The notes beneath the pieces were generated by a model, which was given only the letters and a program-made list of their open reading frames with translations, ran no database searches and had not been told where the DNA came from. A DNA stretch of 64,000 nucleotides from contig NZ_MVOI01000003.1 in assembly GCF_002283555.1 (NCBI RefSeq), positions 856,798-920,797 of the forward strand, given 5' to 3'. The DNA is from Rubrivirga sp. SAORIC476 (GTDB lineage Bacteria; Bacteroidota; Rhodothermia; Rhodothermales; Rubricoccaceae). This document shows, one piece after another, positions 7,923 through 16,695 of the stretch. The first letter of the stretch is position 1. Each line of letters starts with the position of its first letter. The position numbers and the translations under genes are program-made.

Positions 7923-8885
7923 CTAGTACATCGACTCCGTGGCCTGCGTGCGGTTCAGGAAGACCTGCGTGAACACGAACAAGACCGCGAAGATGACCAT
8001 CGACAGCGCCGCCGCCCAGCCGAAGCGGTACATCGAGAACGCCGCCTCGTAGACGTAGCTCACCAGGATGTGGGTCTGGTCGTTCGGCTCGCCGCCGTTC
8101 GACACCAGCCAGACGACGTTGATGTTGTTGAAGGTCCAGATGGTGCCCAGCGTGATGGCCGGCAGCATGACCGGCTTCAGCAGCGGGGCCGTGATGGACC
8201 AGAACTGGCGCCACGCGCTCGCCCCGTCCACCTCGGCCGCCTCGTAGAGCTCGCCGGGGATCGACTGGAGGCCGCCGAGCGCGATCACCATCATGAAGGG
8301 GAAGCCCAGCCAGATGTTGGTCAGGATGGCCGCGATGAACGCCGTCAGCGGGTCGCTCAGCCACGACACCGCGCCGCCGCCGAACGACTCGACGAGCAGG
8401 TTGACCGCGCCGAACTCGTAGTTAAACATCCCCCGCCACGTCAGCGCCGTGATGTACTGGGGCACGGCCCACGGCAGGATCAGGAGCACTCGCCACGCGC
8501 TCTTGCCCTTGATGAACGACTGGTGCAGGATGACCGCCAGGAAGACGCCCAGGCCGACGTGGAACACGACGTTCACGAGCGTCCAGATGATCGTCTTCAG
8601 GAAGACGCCCCAGAACGCGGGCTCGGCGAACACGGCCACGTACTGGTCGAGCCCGATCAGCTCCCAGTCGCGCAGCGTGTAGATGTTCATGTTGCTGAAC
8701 GAGATCGCCACGTTGTACACGAACGGGAAGGCGACCACGGCCAGCACCACGAGGCCCGTCGGGCCGAGGAGCGCGGCCAGGAACCACCGGCGGCTCCACG
8801 CCTCGGACCGCCTCGGCGGCGGCGTGGACGGAGTCGCCAGCGTCGAGGCCTCCACGGCCATCGCGTCAGTCGGGGCGTTCAGCAT
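7923..8885 (-). CDS. malF: sugar ABC transporter permease, MalF-type
   Basis: A 320-residue permease. After a ~28-residue cytoplasmic N-terminus there are six hydrophobic segments. The EAA motif is YEAAEVDGASAWRQFW near residues 210-225. It would pair with the MalG-type protein encoded at 3767-4591. I took ATG 8885 (MLNAPTDAMAV); the frame is open further upstream, but that extension reads through the end of malE and has no membrane-protein character. The 65-bp gap to the upstream malE-like gene contains a pyrimidine-rich CATCCCTC-type low-complexity run. Confidence 0.87.
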   Translation of the reverse strand: MLNAPTDAMAVEASTLATPSTPPPRRSEAWSRRWFLAALLGPTGLVVLAVVAFPFVYNVAISFSNMNIYTLRDWELIGLDQYVAVFAEPAFWGVFLKTIIWTLVNVVFHVGLGVFLAVILHQSFIKGKSAWRVLLILPWAVPQYITALTWRGMFNYEFGAVNLLVESFGGGAVSWLSDPLTAFIAAILTNIWLGFPFMMVIALGGLQSIPGELYEAAEVDGASAWRQFWSITAPLLKPVMLPAITLGTIWTFNNINVVWLVSNGGEPNDQTHILVSYVYEAAFSMYRFGWAAALSMVIFAVLFVFTQVFLNRTQATESMY

Positions 8886-8950
8886 GGGGGAGGGATGGGA
8901 GATGCAGGAGGGAAGAGGGATGCGGGAGAAAGCCCGTCCCTCCATCCCTC

Positions 8951-10195
8951 TCAGTTCAGGAACGTGTCGGCGATGCGCTTTTCGGCCTGCTGTTGCATGA
9001 GGCGGGCCCCCTCGGCGGCGGAGACCTGGCCGTTCATCACGAGCTGGTAGGGGCCGCGCATGGCGTCCCAGATCTGGCGCATCTGCGGGGCCGTCGGCAT
9101 GGGGCGGGAGTGCTCGATCTGGGCGAGGCTGCCGAGGAGCGTCGCGCTGGAGGTCATTACGTCGGAGGCGCGGACGGCGGTGCGGACCGGAATGGTGGCC
9201 AGTTCGCGGGCCATGTCGGCCTGGATGGCGTCGTCGGTGAGCAGGCGCAGGATGCCGAGGACGGTGGGCAGCTTCCAGTCCGGCACGGCCGGGTTGAGCG
9301 AGTAGGCCTTGGCGGCGGCCATGGGCTGGGCGTAGAGGCCCGTCTCCTCGTTGATCGGCAGCAGCGACAGGCGCACGTCGACGCCCGCCTCCTGGTAGCC
9401 GCCCCACGACCACGGGCCGTCGATGGTGGCCGCGGCGTAGTCGTCGCGGAAGAGCGCCTTCGAGGTCTCGTAGTCGGCCTCGCGCGGGATGACGCCGTAC
9501 TCGTCGCGGAGGTCGAGGACGTACTGGATGGCCGCGACCGTCTCCGGCGTGTCGAGCGTCGGGTTGCCCGCGTCGTCCATCACCCAGCCGCCGAAGGATG
9601 TCAGGAAGGGGATGAAGAAGAAGGGCTCGGTGTAGTTCCAGACGAGCGCGTACTGGTCAGGCTCGCCGTCGCCGTCGGTGTCCCGGGTGAGCGTGCTGCC
9701 GAGGCGGGCGAGGTCGGCGAGCGTCTCGGGCGGCTCGGGCAGCAACTCCGGGTTGGAGACGAGCGTGAGGTGGTTGCCGATCTGGTCGGCCAGGCCGTAG
9801 ATCTTGCCGTCGTACATCACCCGTCCGTCGTCGGTGAAGCCCGCCAGGAAGGCCGGGTCCACGAGGTCGTCCAGCGGGCGGATGGTGTCGGTGATGCCGA
9901 GCGTGCCCATGTTGTCGGCGGGTCCGAAGATGAGGTCCGGCCCCTTCCCGCCGATGGCGGCGAACACGTAGTGGTTGCGCAGTTCCTCGGTCTCCTTGTA
10001 GAGCACGTCCAGCTGGACGCTGTCCTGGCGCGCGTTGTATGCCGCGGCCCACTCCTCCAGGAACGTCCGCTCGGCAGCGTCCTTCTGGTGCCAGATCCGC
10101 ACGACCACCGGCTCGCCCTCGGGCGGCGGGCCCGTCGGCGCGGTGCAGCCGCCGACACCGAGCGTCAGGACGAGGGCGAACAGGAGAGCACGCAT
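8951..10195 (-). CDS. malE: maltodextrin-type extracellular solute-binding lipoprotein (MalE-like)
   Basis: A 414-residue family-1 solute-binding protein. Signal peptide MRALLFALVLTLGVGGC with a lipobox Cys at residue 17 fixes ATG 10195 as the start. Typical features follow: VVVRIWHQKDAAERTFLEEW near residue 30, a hinge region with GKIYGLADQI, and a C-terminal half with FRDDYAAATIDGPWSWGG. It should capture malto-oligosaccharides and deliver them to the two permeases downstream. Position between two GH13 genes upstream and the debranching enzyme downstream supports alpha-glucan specificity, though specificity cannot be proven from sequence. Confidence 0.85.
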   Translation of the reverse strand: MRALLFALVLTLGVGGCTAPTGPPPEGEPVVVRIWHQKDAAERTFLEEWAAAYNARQDSVQLDVLYKETEELRNHYVFAAIGGKGPDLIFGPADNMGTLGITDTIRPLDDLVDPAFLAGFTDDGRVMYDGKIYGLADQIGNHLTLVSNPELLPEPPETLADLARLGSTLTRDTDGDGEPDQYALVWNYTEPFFFIPFLTSFGGWVMDDAGNPTLDTPETVAAIQYVLDLRDEYGVIPREADYETSKALFRDDYAAATIDGPWSWGGYQEAGVDVRLSLLPINEETGLYAQPMAAAKAYSLNPAVPDWKLPTVLGILRLLTDDAIQADMARELATIPVRTAVRASDVMTSSATLLGSLAQIEHSRPMPTAPQMRQIWDAMRGPYQLVMNGQVSAAEGARLMQQQAEKRIADTFLN

Positions 10196-10300
10196 GGGGG
10201 GAAGACGAGACGGTGGACGGTGTGGCGTGAGGCGAAGATGCTCAGGCCCGAAGGGTACGGCGACACGAACGGCAGATGGTGCGGCCCTCACCCTGCCCCC

Positions 10301-11680
10301 TCACGGCTCCCCTCCCCAATCCGCGTCGAGCCACTCGCGGGCGGTGGCGATGAGCGGGTCGTCGGGTCGGCCGGCGGCGGCGGCAAAGACGATCGCGTCG
10401 GCGAGGACCGCCTCGGCATCGGCGGGCTGGAGGGCCTGGGCGAAGGTCACGGCCGTCTGGAGCATCTGGAAGAGCACGATCGAGCCGGGGTCGAAGGGGA
10501 ACGCGCGGCGCACTGGGCTCCGGTCGCTCGGGTGAACGAGCGCCCCCTGGAACGCCACGCCATCGAGTCCGACGAACGCTGCCCGGGCGGCGTCGGCATC
10601 GAAGCCCGGCTCCGACGACGGAACGAGGACGGCGCCGGCGTCCACGAGTCCGGTCTTGAAGCCGAGCAGGCCGGGGTCGAGCGTCAGCGCCGCGACCAGG
10701 GGACGCCCGAGCGAGCCGTCGGCAGAGGCCGCGAGCCAGCGGTCGAGCACGGCGTCGCGGAGCGTGTAGAGCCGCCCGTCGGGCGAGTCGCTGCTTCCGC
10801 GCGCGTCGTACCGTGCCAGGAACGCCTCTACAGTGTCCGGCAGCGGCAGGCCCTCCGTCGCGGCGACGTGGCGGGCGACCTCGGGCACGTCCAGCAGCGG
10901 CACGTTGACCACCGCCACGTCAGGCCGAAGCCCCTCGACCGCCTGCGCGATCCGCATCGGCACCGTGTCGGCGTCGCCGTTGGTGAGGAGGACGGCGCCC
11001 TCGGGGACGTTCAGGAGTGTCCACCGCGCGAACGCCATGGCGGGCGGCGTCCAGAAGCCGACTCGGGCCAGTTCGTCGAGCGCGCGGTCTGCTCGTGCGG
11101 TGTCCCCTCGCCGGACGGCCTCGACCCAGGTCGACACCCAGGCGTTGCCGTCGTCGGGGTCGCAGCCCACGGCGCGCTGGATGTGGTGCCACGCCGAGTC
11201 GGCCGAGGCGAGCGAGGAGATGAAAAACTGGGGGTTGAGGGCGTCGGCGAGCGCGAGGTGGGCGTGGCTGTGGCAGGCGTCCTCCGCGAGCACTCTCCGC
11301 GCGTGAGCGACGGCGACGGCCTGCAACACCGAGTCCCGGTTCTGCTGGGCGACGCGGCGCGTGGCCTCGGCCAACCACGCCCGGAGGTCCCGCGAGGCCT
11401 GGGGGTCGTCCGCCTGAGCGACGGCCTCCTGCCAGTATGCGATCGCGTCCGTCAGCCGGAGGTCGGTGTAGCCCTCCCACCCTGCCGCGAAGGCGGCGCC
11501 TGCGGCCGACGCCGGGTCCAGGCCCGCGAGAGTTGGGGCGACCGAGGCGGTCGGCACCTCGGTCACCTCGATGACCGGCTGGGCGGACGCAGAGGGGACC
11601 AGGGTGAGGAGCAGGGTCCACACCGCGAACCCCTGCAGGAGGTCCCGACCGCCGCGCCGAGGGGGCGTCTCTGCTCTCAT
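10301..11680 (-). CDS. secreted protein resembling the soluble C-terminal part of DUF2723 proteins, TPR-like
   Basis: 459 residues with a signal peptide ending near PSASAQ (residue ~34). Residues ~60-200 are helical and TPR-like. The segment PEGAVLLTNGDADTVPMRIA ... GLRPDVAVVNVPLL (~residues 228-265) strongly resembles the '[23 protein letters not shown]' region that follows the membrane part of DUF2723 (TMEM260-like) glycosyltransferases, but here there are no membrane helices. Function is unknown. ATG 11680 overlaps the stop of the upstream GH13 gene by 4 bp (ATGA), so translation is probably coupled and the protein may act in alpha-glucan metabolism. Confidence 0.65.
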   Translation of the reverse strand: MRAETPPRRGGRDLLQGFAVWTLLLTLVPSASAQPVIEVTEVPTASVAPTLAGLDPASAAGAAFAAGWEGYTDLRLTDAIAYWQEAVAQADDPQASRDLRAWLAEATRRVAQQNRDSVLQAVAVAHARRVLAEDACHSHAHLALADALNPQFFISSLASADSAWHHIQRAVGCDPDDGNAWVSTWVEAVRRGDTARADRALDELARVGFWTPPAMAFARWTLLNVPEGAVLLTNGDADTVPMRIAQAVEGLRPDVAVVNVPLLDVPEVARHVAATEGLPLPDTVEAFLARYDARGSSDSPDGRLYTLRDAVLDRWLAASADGSLGRPLVAALTLDPGLLGFKTGLVDAGAVLVPSSEPGFDADAARAAFVGLDGVAFQGALVHPSDRSPVRRAFPFDPGSIVLFQMLQTAVTFAQALQPADAEAVLADAIVFAAAAGRPDDPLIATAREWLDADWGGEP

Positions 11681-13545
11681 TCGTCGAGCCCCCGCGGGCG
11701 GATGTCAGCCGGGTCGGCCGGGCGAAAGACGACCGTCGTGCGCGGTGGAATGCGGAGGCCGTAGGTCGCGCCCTCGTCGTCGAACTGGGCGACCAGCATG
11801 GCGACGCGCGCAGCGTCGTCGCGCGATACCGAGACTGGCACCAGCGGCTCCGGCACGCCCTCGCCCGGCATGGGCAGGAAGACCGACGCGTCGCCCGCGT
11901 TGAAGGCGACGACGCGGCGGTCGCCGTCGAGCGTCCGGCCGAAGGCGACCGCGCGGCCCTCGACGGCCAGCGTCTGCAGGGTCCCGCGGCGCAGCACGGC
12001 GTCCGACTGGCGAAGCGCGATGGCACGGCGGTAGAACGCGAACAGGTCGCGGTCGAAGGCGACCGGGTCCGGGTCACGCGTCAGGCCACGCGGCGCGAGC
12101 GACTCGTCGGCGTAGACGAGGTCGGGCCAGACCATCGGCTTGCGGTCGTCGGGGTCGTCGGCGCCCCACATGCCCGCCTCGTCGCCGTAGTAGACGAGTG
12201 GCGCGCCGGGCAGGGCCATCTGTAACAGGACGACGGCCCGCTGGAGGTCCCGCTCCTCCCGCCTCGGCGCGCGGACGAGGTAAGCCATCGTGTCGCGCGG
12301 ACCGGCGAGGCGGTCGAAGTGCCCACCGAGGCGGCCGTTGACGATCATCGACGCCAGCCGGTCGGTGTCGTGCCCGGCGAGGATGTTCATCAGCGCCGGA
12401 CGCGTGGCCTCCGGGAAGGCGTCGAAGCGGCTCGTGACCTCGTCGGCGAAGGTCGCCGCGTCGATGCGGCCGTCGAAGGCGAACGCGTCGAGCGGGATCG
12501 CGAGCGCGTGGTAGTTCATCGTCGAGTGGAAGCCGGTCCGGTCCAGGTAGTCGCGCGCGTCGCCCCACTCCTCGGCGACCGTGATCGCGTCCGGGTTGAG
12601 GCCGGCGACGAGGGCGTTCCAGTCGCGCCAGAAGCCGTCCGGCACCTCGCCCGCCACGTCGAGCCGCCAGCCGTCGACGCCATCCGACGGGTCGCCGTCG
12701 CCGTTCGGGTCCATCCAGCGACGCGTGATGTCGACCACGTGTGCCTTGACGCCCGGGTGCAGGTCGGTGCCGTCCTCGGTGTTGGCGAGCACGGCGAGCG
12801 GCTTGTAGCCCCACCACCCGTTCCAGTCGAACTCGTCGGCCTCGGTGGCCGGGTCGTCCCAGGCGGTGACCTCGTACCAGTCCGCGACCGGGCTCGCCTG
12901 CTGGCGCTCGCGGACGTCCTCGAACGCCCAGAAGCGCGTGCCGGTGTGGTTGAAGACGCCGTCGATGACCACCCGGATGCCTCGCTGGTGGAACGCGTCG
13001 ACCATGTCGAGGAAGAGGCGGTCGGCACTCGTCCAGACCCATGTGTTCGGGTCGGCGGTCTCGTCGGCGACCATCGCCACATCTCCGGCGGGATCGGGGC
13101 CGAAGAACGGGTCGATGTGGTGGTAGCTCGTCGCGTCGTACTTGTGGAGCGACGCCGCCCAGAACACCGGGTTGAAGTAGACCGCCGTGACGCCGAGCGA
13201 GTCGAGGTACGGAATCCGGTCGATCACCCCCTGCAGGTCCCCGCCGAGGCGACGGTCGAAGACGCCGTCGTCGTAGAAGTCCGGACCGCGAGCGGTCTCC
13301 CAGGGCGCGCGAGCGTACCAGTCGGCCGTCCACGGCGTCACGGCCCAGTCCTCACCGACGGCGTCGGGATTCTCGAGCGAGGCACGCGTCGGGTCGTTGG
13401 CCGGGTCGCCGTTGGCGAAGCGCTCGGGGAAGATCTGGTACCAGACCGCGTCCTGCGCCCAGGCCGGGGGCGCGGGCTGGGCGGCCGTGGCGACGGCGAG
13501 GAGCGCCACCAGCACGGCGACCGGGACGAGGCGATGTGGAGTCAT
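11677..13545 (-). CDS. secreted GH13 alpha-amylase family enzyme (neopullulanase/cyclomaltodextrinase-like)
   Basis: 622 residues with a Sec signal peptide (cleavage near AAQPAPPAWAQ). The catalytic (beta/alpha)8 barrel begins at DAVWYQIFPERFANGD. GH13 conserved regions: DGVFNHTGTRFWAF (region I), GWRLDVAGEVPD with the nucleophile Asp near 295 (II), VAEEWGDA with the acid/base Glu near 324 (III), and ILAGHDTDRLAS with the third Asp near 391 (IV). A beta-sandwich C-domain closes the protein. It lacks a T9SS tail, so it is probably periplasmic, where it would trim maltodextrins for the MalE-like protein. A region of 118 bp with a perfect palindrome separates it from the upstream GH13 gene. Confidence 0.88.
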   Translation of the reverse strand: MTPHRLVPVAVLVALLAVATAAQPAPPAWAQDAVWYQIFPERFANGDPANDPTRASLENPDAVGEDWAVTPWTADWYARAPWETARGPDFYDDGVFDRRLGGDLQGVIDRIPYLDSLGVTAVYFNPVFWAASLHKYDATSYHHIDPFFGPDPAGDVAMVADETADPNTWVWTSADRLFLDMVDAFHQRGIRVVIDGVFNHTGTRFWAFEDVRERQQASPVADWYEVTAWDDPATEADEFDWNGWWGYKPLAVLANTEDGTDLHPGVKAHVVDITRRWMDPNGDGDPSDGVDGWRLDVAGEVPDGFWRDWNALVAGLNPDAITVAEEWGDARDYLDRTGFHSTMNYHALAIPLDAFAFDGRIDAATFADEVTSRFDAFPEATRPALMNILAGHDTDRLASMIVNGRLGGHFDRLAGPRDTMAYLVRAPRREERDLQRAVVLLQMALPGAPLVYYGDEAGMWGADDPDDRKPMVWPDLVYADESLAPRGLTRDPDPVAFDRDLFAFYRRAIALRQSDAVLRRGTLQTLAVEGRAVAFGRTLDGDRRVVAFNAGDASVFLPMPGEGVPEPLVPVSVSRDDAARVAMLVAQFDDEGATYGLRIPPRTTVVFRPADPADIRPRGLDE

Positions 13546-13624
13546 GCGGAGAGAACTCGCTCGGGACCGATTTCCTGTGGAGGTGGACGTCCGCGTGGTG
13601 TACGAGACCGACTCGGCGCTGAGC

Positions 13625-13648
13625 CGGTGCGTCTCGCGAGACGCACCG
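13625..13648. repeat. perfect 24-bp palindrome between two GH13 genes
   Basis: Two 12-bp arms (CGGTGCGTCTCG and its exact complement) without a spacer, 15 bp past the stop of the pullulanase-like gene. There is no T-tract on either strand, so it is not a classical terminator. It could be a dimeric-protein site, an mRNA-stabilising hairpin or a processing site. Confidence 0.6.
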
Positions 13649-13663
13649 ACAGGTGAGGCCGCG

Positions 13664-16582
13664 CTATCGCACCACCGTCAGCGGCAGCGCCTGCCCGCCG
13701 AAGCGGACCACGTAGACGCCCGCGGGCAGCCCGGCCGTGTCCACCTCGATGGCGTGGGAGCCCGGTGCGAGCGTCGCGTCCGACAGCACCGCGACGCGGC
13801 GACCGAGGGCGTCCAGCAGCTCCATGCGGACCGGCTGCGCCTCGGCCACCTCCAGCGTGACCGTCGCCCGGCCCGCCGACGGGTTCGGGAAGACCGCGAC
13901 GAGCCCCTCCCTGGCCCGGTCGCTCGGGTTGCCCTCCTCCGCGACGGCGCCGAGGTCGCCTGCGGGCGACGGCACGTCGACATCGGTGTAGATGCGGTAC
14001 TCGCCACGCCGGAGCGTGAGGCCCATCTCGGGATCGGTCACGTTCAGCTCCGTGTCGGTGAACAGCTCGTACCACGTCCCCGAGGCGGGGAAGGTGGGCG
14101 TGACGGTCGTCTCCGTCATCCCGAAGTTGCCCACCACCACCACCTCGGTCGGCTGGTCGGCCGGGGCGGACGGGAGCGAGAGTTTGATCCAGCGGTCGGC
14201 CACGCCGCCGACGCGCGCGGCGTAGGTCGCCTCGGGCCCGAAGACGGCGAAGGTCTGGCGGAGGTCGAGCATCGCGGCCGTGAGGCGGTAGAGCTGCTGG
14301 CGGCGCTCGCGGTCGTACGCGCTCGCCTTCGGGACCGCGAGCACGGTGCCGTTGGCGAACGGCGCCACGTCGGCCCAGTAGTCCCATCGGACGGGCTTGT
14401 TGGCGACGCGCCCAGGCGTGTTGGTCGGGCAGACGTTGTTGGGCTCCAGGCACTCGCCCGGCCCGCCGCCGTAGCCGACCTCCCCGAACTGCCAGAGCAT
14501 CTTCGGGCCCGGCGCGCTCAGGAAGAAGACCGTCGCGAGCCGCTTCCGGTCGAGCGCGGTCGCGAGGTCGCGTGTGTCGTAGTCGCCGACCTGGTTGCCG
14601 AACGTCCGGTTCTTGTACATCAGCCACTGCTCGTCGTGGCTCTCCATGTACGCGATCTGGCCCCAGATGGGGTACCCGCTCGCAGGCGGGGTGGCGCGGG
14701 TGAAGGCCGAGTTGGAGCCGAGATAGCCCATCGCCGCCTCCGCGTACGCCTCGGTCATGTTGCCCCAGAGCGTCATGCCGGGGAAGCCGTCCGCGCGGCC
14801 GTGGGCGGCCAACTCGCGCTCCTCGTTGGCATCGGCGAAGTGCTCCAGGATCACGATCGTGTCCGGATGCTCGGCCCAGAGCGCGTCCGCCATGCGCGTC
14901 AGGATCGCGATGCGGGCCGGGTTGCGCGTGGAGAAGTTCGAGTCCGTGCACGGCCCGCCGCCGCAGGTCTGGGTGAAGCCCTTCGAGAGGTCGAAGCGGT
15001 AGCCGTCGACGTGGTACTCGTCCACCCAGAAGCGATTCGCCTTGTCCAGCCAGAGCTGCGTCAGCGGGCTCTCGTGGTTGAGGTCGTTGAAGACGTTGAA
15101 GGGATGCCGCGCGGATGTGTTGGCCCACGGGTTGGTCGCCGTCGGCGCCCCGAAGTCGCCCACGTTGTCGAGGCGGACCAGCGGGCTCTGGCCGGTCGCG
15201 TGGTTGTAGACCACGTCCAGGATGACCGCGATGCCACGCGCGTGCGCCTCGTTGACGAAGGCCTTGAACTGCTCGGGCGTGCCGTAGTGCTTGTCGAGTG
15301 CGAGGTGGAAGGCCGGGTTGTAGCCCCAGGACTCATCGCCGTCGTACTCCGAGACCGGCATCAGCTCGATGGCCGTCACGCCGAGTCGCTCCAGGTAGTC
15401 GAGCGTGTCGGTGAGCGCCGTGAAGCGGTCGGTCGCGAGGAAGTCGCGCAGCAGCAGTTCGTAGACCACGAGGTCCTCCGGGGCAGGCGTCTCCCAGGCG
15501 TCGTCGGTCCACGGGAAGGCCACCGCGCCCGGCGTCAGCACGCCGACGGCGTGGGCGACGGCGCCGCTCGGGTAGCCGCTCTCGCCGGGGTAGTACACCT
15601 TCGTCGTGTACGGGTCGGCGACGCGGATCGAGCCGTCCACCCAGTACTGGAACGAGGCCTCCGTGCCCGGCACGAGGCCGGTGACCTCGATCCACCAGCG
15701 CGTGCCGAGCGGGTCGGTGTCGTCGCGGAACATCAGCGAGCCCTCGTCGGCTGTCCAGCCATTGAAGCTGCCGAGCGCGTAGACGTACTGCTTGCCGGGC
15801 GCGCGGAGCACGAGCCAGGCGCGCGTCGGGTCGGCGGGGTCGTACGTGATGCCATCGGCGAGGCCCTCCGGGACGGGTGCGTCGATCACGTCGGGCGGCA
15901 GCGTGCCCACCTCCGCCGAGGCGGTCCGGCCGTCGGCGTCGGACGCCTCGAAGCGGACGAACGCGCCGGGCGCCACGGGCGTCGGCAGCGAGAGCCGGTA
16001 GATGCCGTCGCCGGTGTCCGCGATGCCCTCCGTGTAGACCGTCTCGTTGACGGTGACCGTGACCGAGGTCACATCGGCGGAGCCGAAGATGCCCGCCGAG
16101 ACGGCCTGGACCATCGCGCCCCCCTCCTGCTCGCGGGCGATCTGGAACACGAACGGGTCCTCGACGCGGACCACCGAGTCGGAGTTGGGGCCGGTGGTCT
16201 CGGTGCCGAGCGGGTCGGTCAGCCAGGTGTACTCCGAGCCGGTGCTGTTGCGGTGGTAGTGCACCTTGTAGGCGTAGCCGTTGCCCTCGCCCGCCTCGGT
16301 GGGCGCGACCGGCCCCCCGCCCGCCTGCAGCGCGGTCGTATAGCGGTACTCGTTGAACTGCGGCAGGTACGCCGCCTGGCTCGGCGCGCCGTCGGCGATG
16401 ACGCCGCTGGCGTTGGGGCCCCAGTCGTTGAACGAGCCCGGCACGAAGGCGCGGACGACGGGCTCGGCGGCCGGGCCGGTGAGGTCCGGCACGAAGCGGA
16501 ACGTCACGTCGACCGACTGGGCGACGGCGAGCGGCGCCAGCAGGACGGCGAGCAGGACGGGGAGAAGGCGAGGCATGGGCAT
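13664..16582 (-). CDS. T9SS-secreted GH13 pullulanase/alpha-amylase-like enzyme with CBM48-type N-terminal modules
   Basis: 972 residues. Order: signal peptide (1-22), a CBM48/E-set-like module (AFVPGSFNDWGP near 48), an Ig-like stretch, a second E-set module (ALGSFNGWTADEG near 270), then the GH13 barrel. Catalytic residues: YRFDLSKGF (Asp near 528), VILEHFADANE (Glu near 577) and MESHDEQWLM (Asp near 648). The last ~75 residues are a T9SS sorting domain (VFPNPSAGRATVTLEV ... GVYVVRFGG). The architecture fits an extracellular debranching or endo-acting enzyme on starch or glycogen; pullulanase versus amylase cannot be decided. ATG 16582 or 16576 both give the same signal peptide. Confidence 0.85.
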   Translation of the reverse strand: MPMPRLLPVLLAVLLAPLAVAQSVDVTFRFVPDLTGPAAEPVVRAFVPGSFNDWGPNASGVIADGAPSQAAYLPQFNEYRYTTALQAGGGPVAPTEAGEGNGYAYKVHYHRNSTGSEYTWLTDPLGTETTGPNSDSVVRVEDPFVFQIAREQEGGAMVQAVSAGIFGSADVTSVTVTVNETVYTEGIADTGDGIYRLSLPTPVAPGAFVRFEASDADGRTASAEVGTLPPDVIDAPVPEGLADGITYDPADPTRAWLVLRAPGKQYVYALGSFNGWTADEGSLMFRDDTDPLGTRWWIEVTGLVPGTEASFQYWVDGSIRVADPYTTKVYYPGESGYPSGAVAHAVGVLTPGAVAFPWTDDAWETPAPEDLVVYELLLRDFLATDRFTALTDTLDYLERLGVTAIELMPVSEYDGDESWGYNPAFHLALDKHYGTPEQFKAFVNEAHARGIAVILDVVYNHATGQSPLVRLDNVGDFGAPTATNPWANTSARHPFNVFNDLNHESPLTQLWLDKANRFWVDEYHVDGYRFDLSKGFTQTCGGGPCTDSNFSTRNPARIAILTRMADALWAEHPDTIVILEHFADANEERELAAHGRADGFPGMTLWGNMTEAYAEAAMGYLGSNSAFTRATPPASGYPIWGQIAYMESHDEQWLMYKNRTFGNQVGDYDTRDLATALDRKRLATVFFLSAPGPKMLWQFGEVGYGGGPGECLEPNNVCPTNTPGRVANKPVRWDYWADVAPFANGTVLAVPKASAYDRERRQQLYRLTAAMLDLRQTFAVFGPEATYAARVGGVADRWIKLSLPSAPADQPTEVVVVGNFGMTETTVTPTFPASGTWYELFTDTELNVTDPEMGLTLRRGEYRIYTDVDVPSPAGDLGAVAEEGNPSDRAREGLVAVFPNPSAGRATVTLEVAEAQPVRMELLDALGRRVAVLSDATLAPGSHAIEVDTAGLPAGVYVVRFGGQALPLTVVR

Positions 16583-16593
16583 CGGTCGGGGAG

Positions 16594-16627
16594 AAAAAAC
16601 GCCGGCCGCCTGCTACGGCGACCGGCG
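16594..16627 (-). terminator. rho-independent terminator after the T9SS multi-module gene
   Basis: On the minus strand, a GC-rich stem (CGCCGG..CGCC / GGCGGCCGGCG around GTAGCA) is followed by TTTTTT. It ends transcripts from the 16696-18882 gene only ~12 bp before the next ATG (16582), so read-through or a second promoter must serve the downstream GH13 genes. Confidence 0.7.
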
Positions 16628-16695
16628 CAGGCTCGGGAGGCCCGAGCCGACGCCCGAGGCGGCCCCTCTCAGGGTGCCCCGGACGCCACGTCGGT

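Noticed and set aside
7249-8364. Minus-strand frame containing a VIPANAGIH peptide
   Set aside because: That peptide is the known translation of a palindromic intergenic repeat; the frame overlaps malF and the debranching-enzyme gene out of phase.
8886-8950. CATCCCTC-like repeats in the malE-malF spacer
   Set aside because: Short pyrimidine-rich low complexity without symmetry or a regular unit; nothing functional can be argued.
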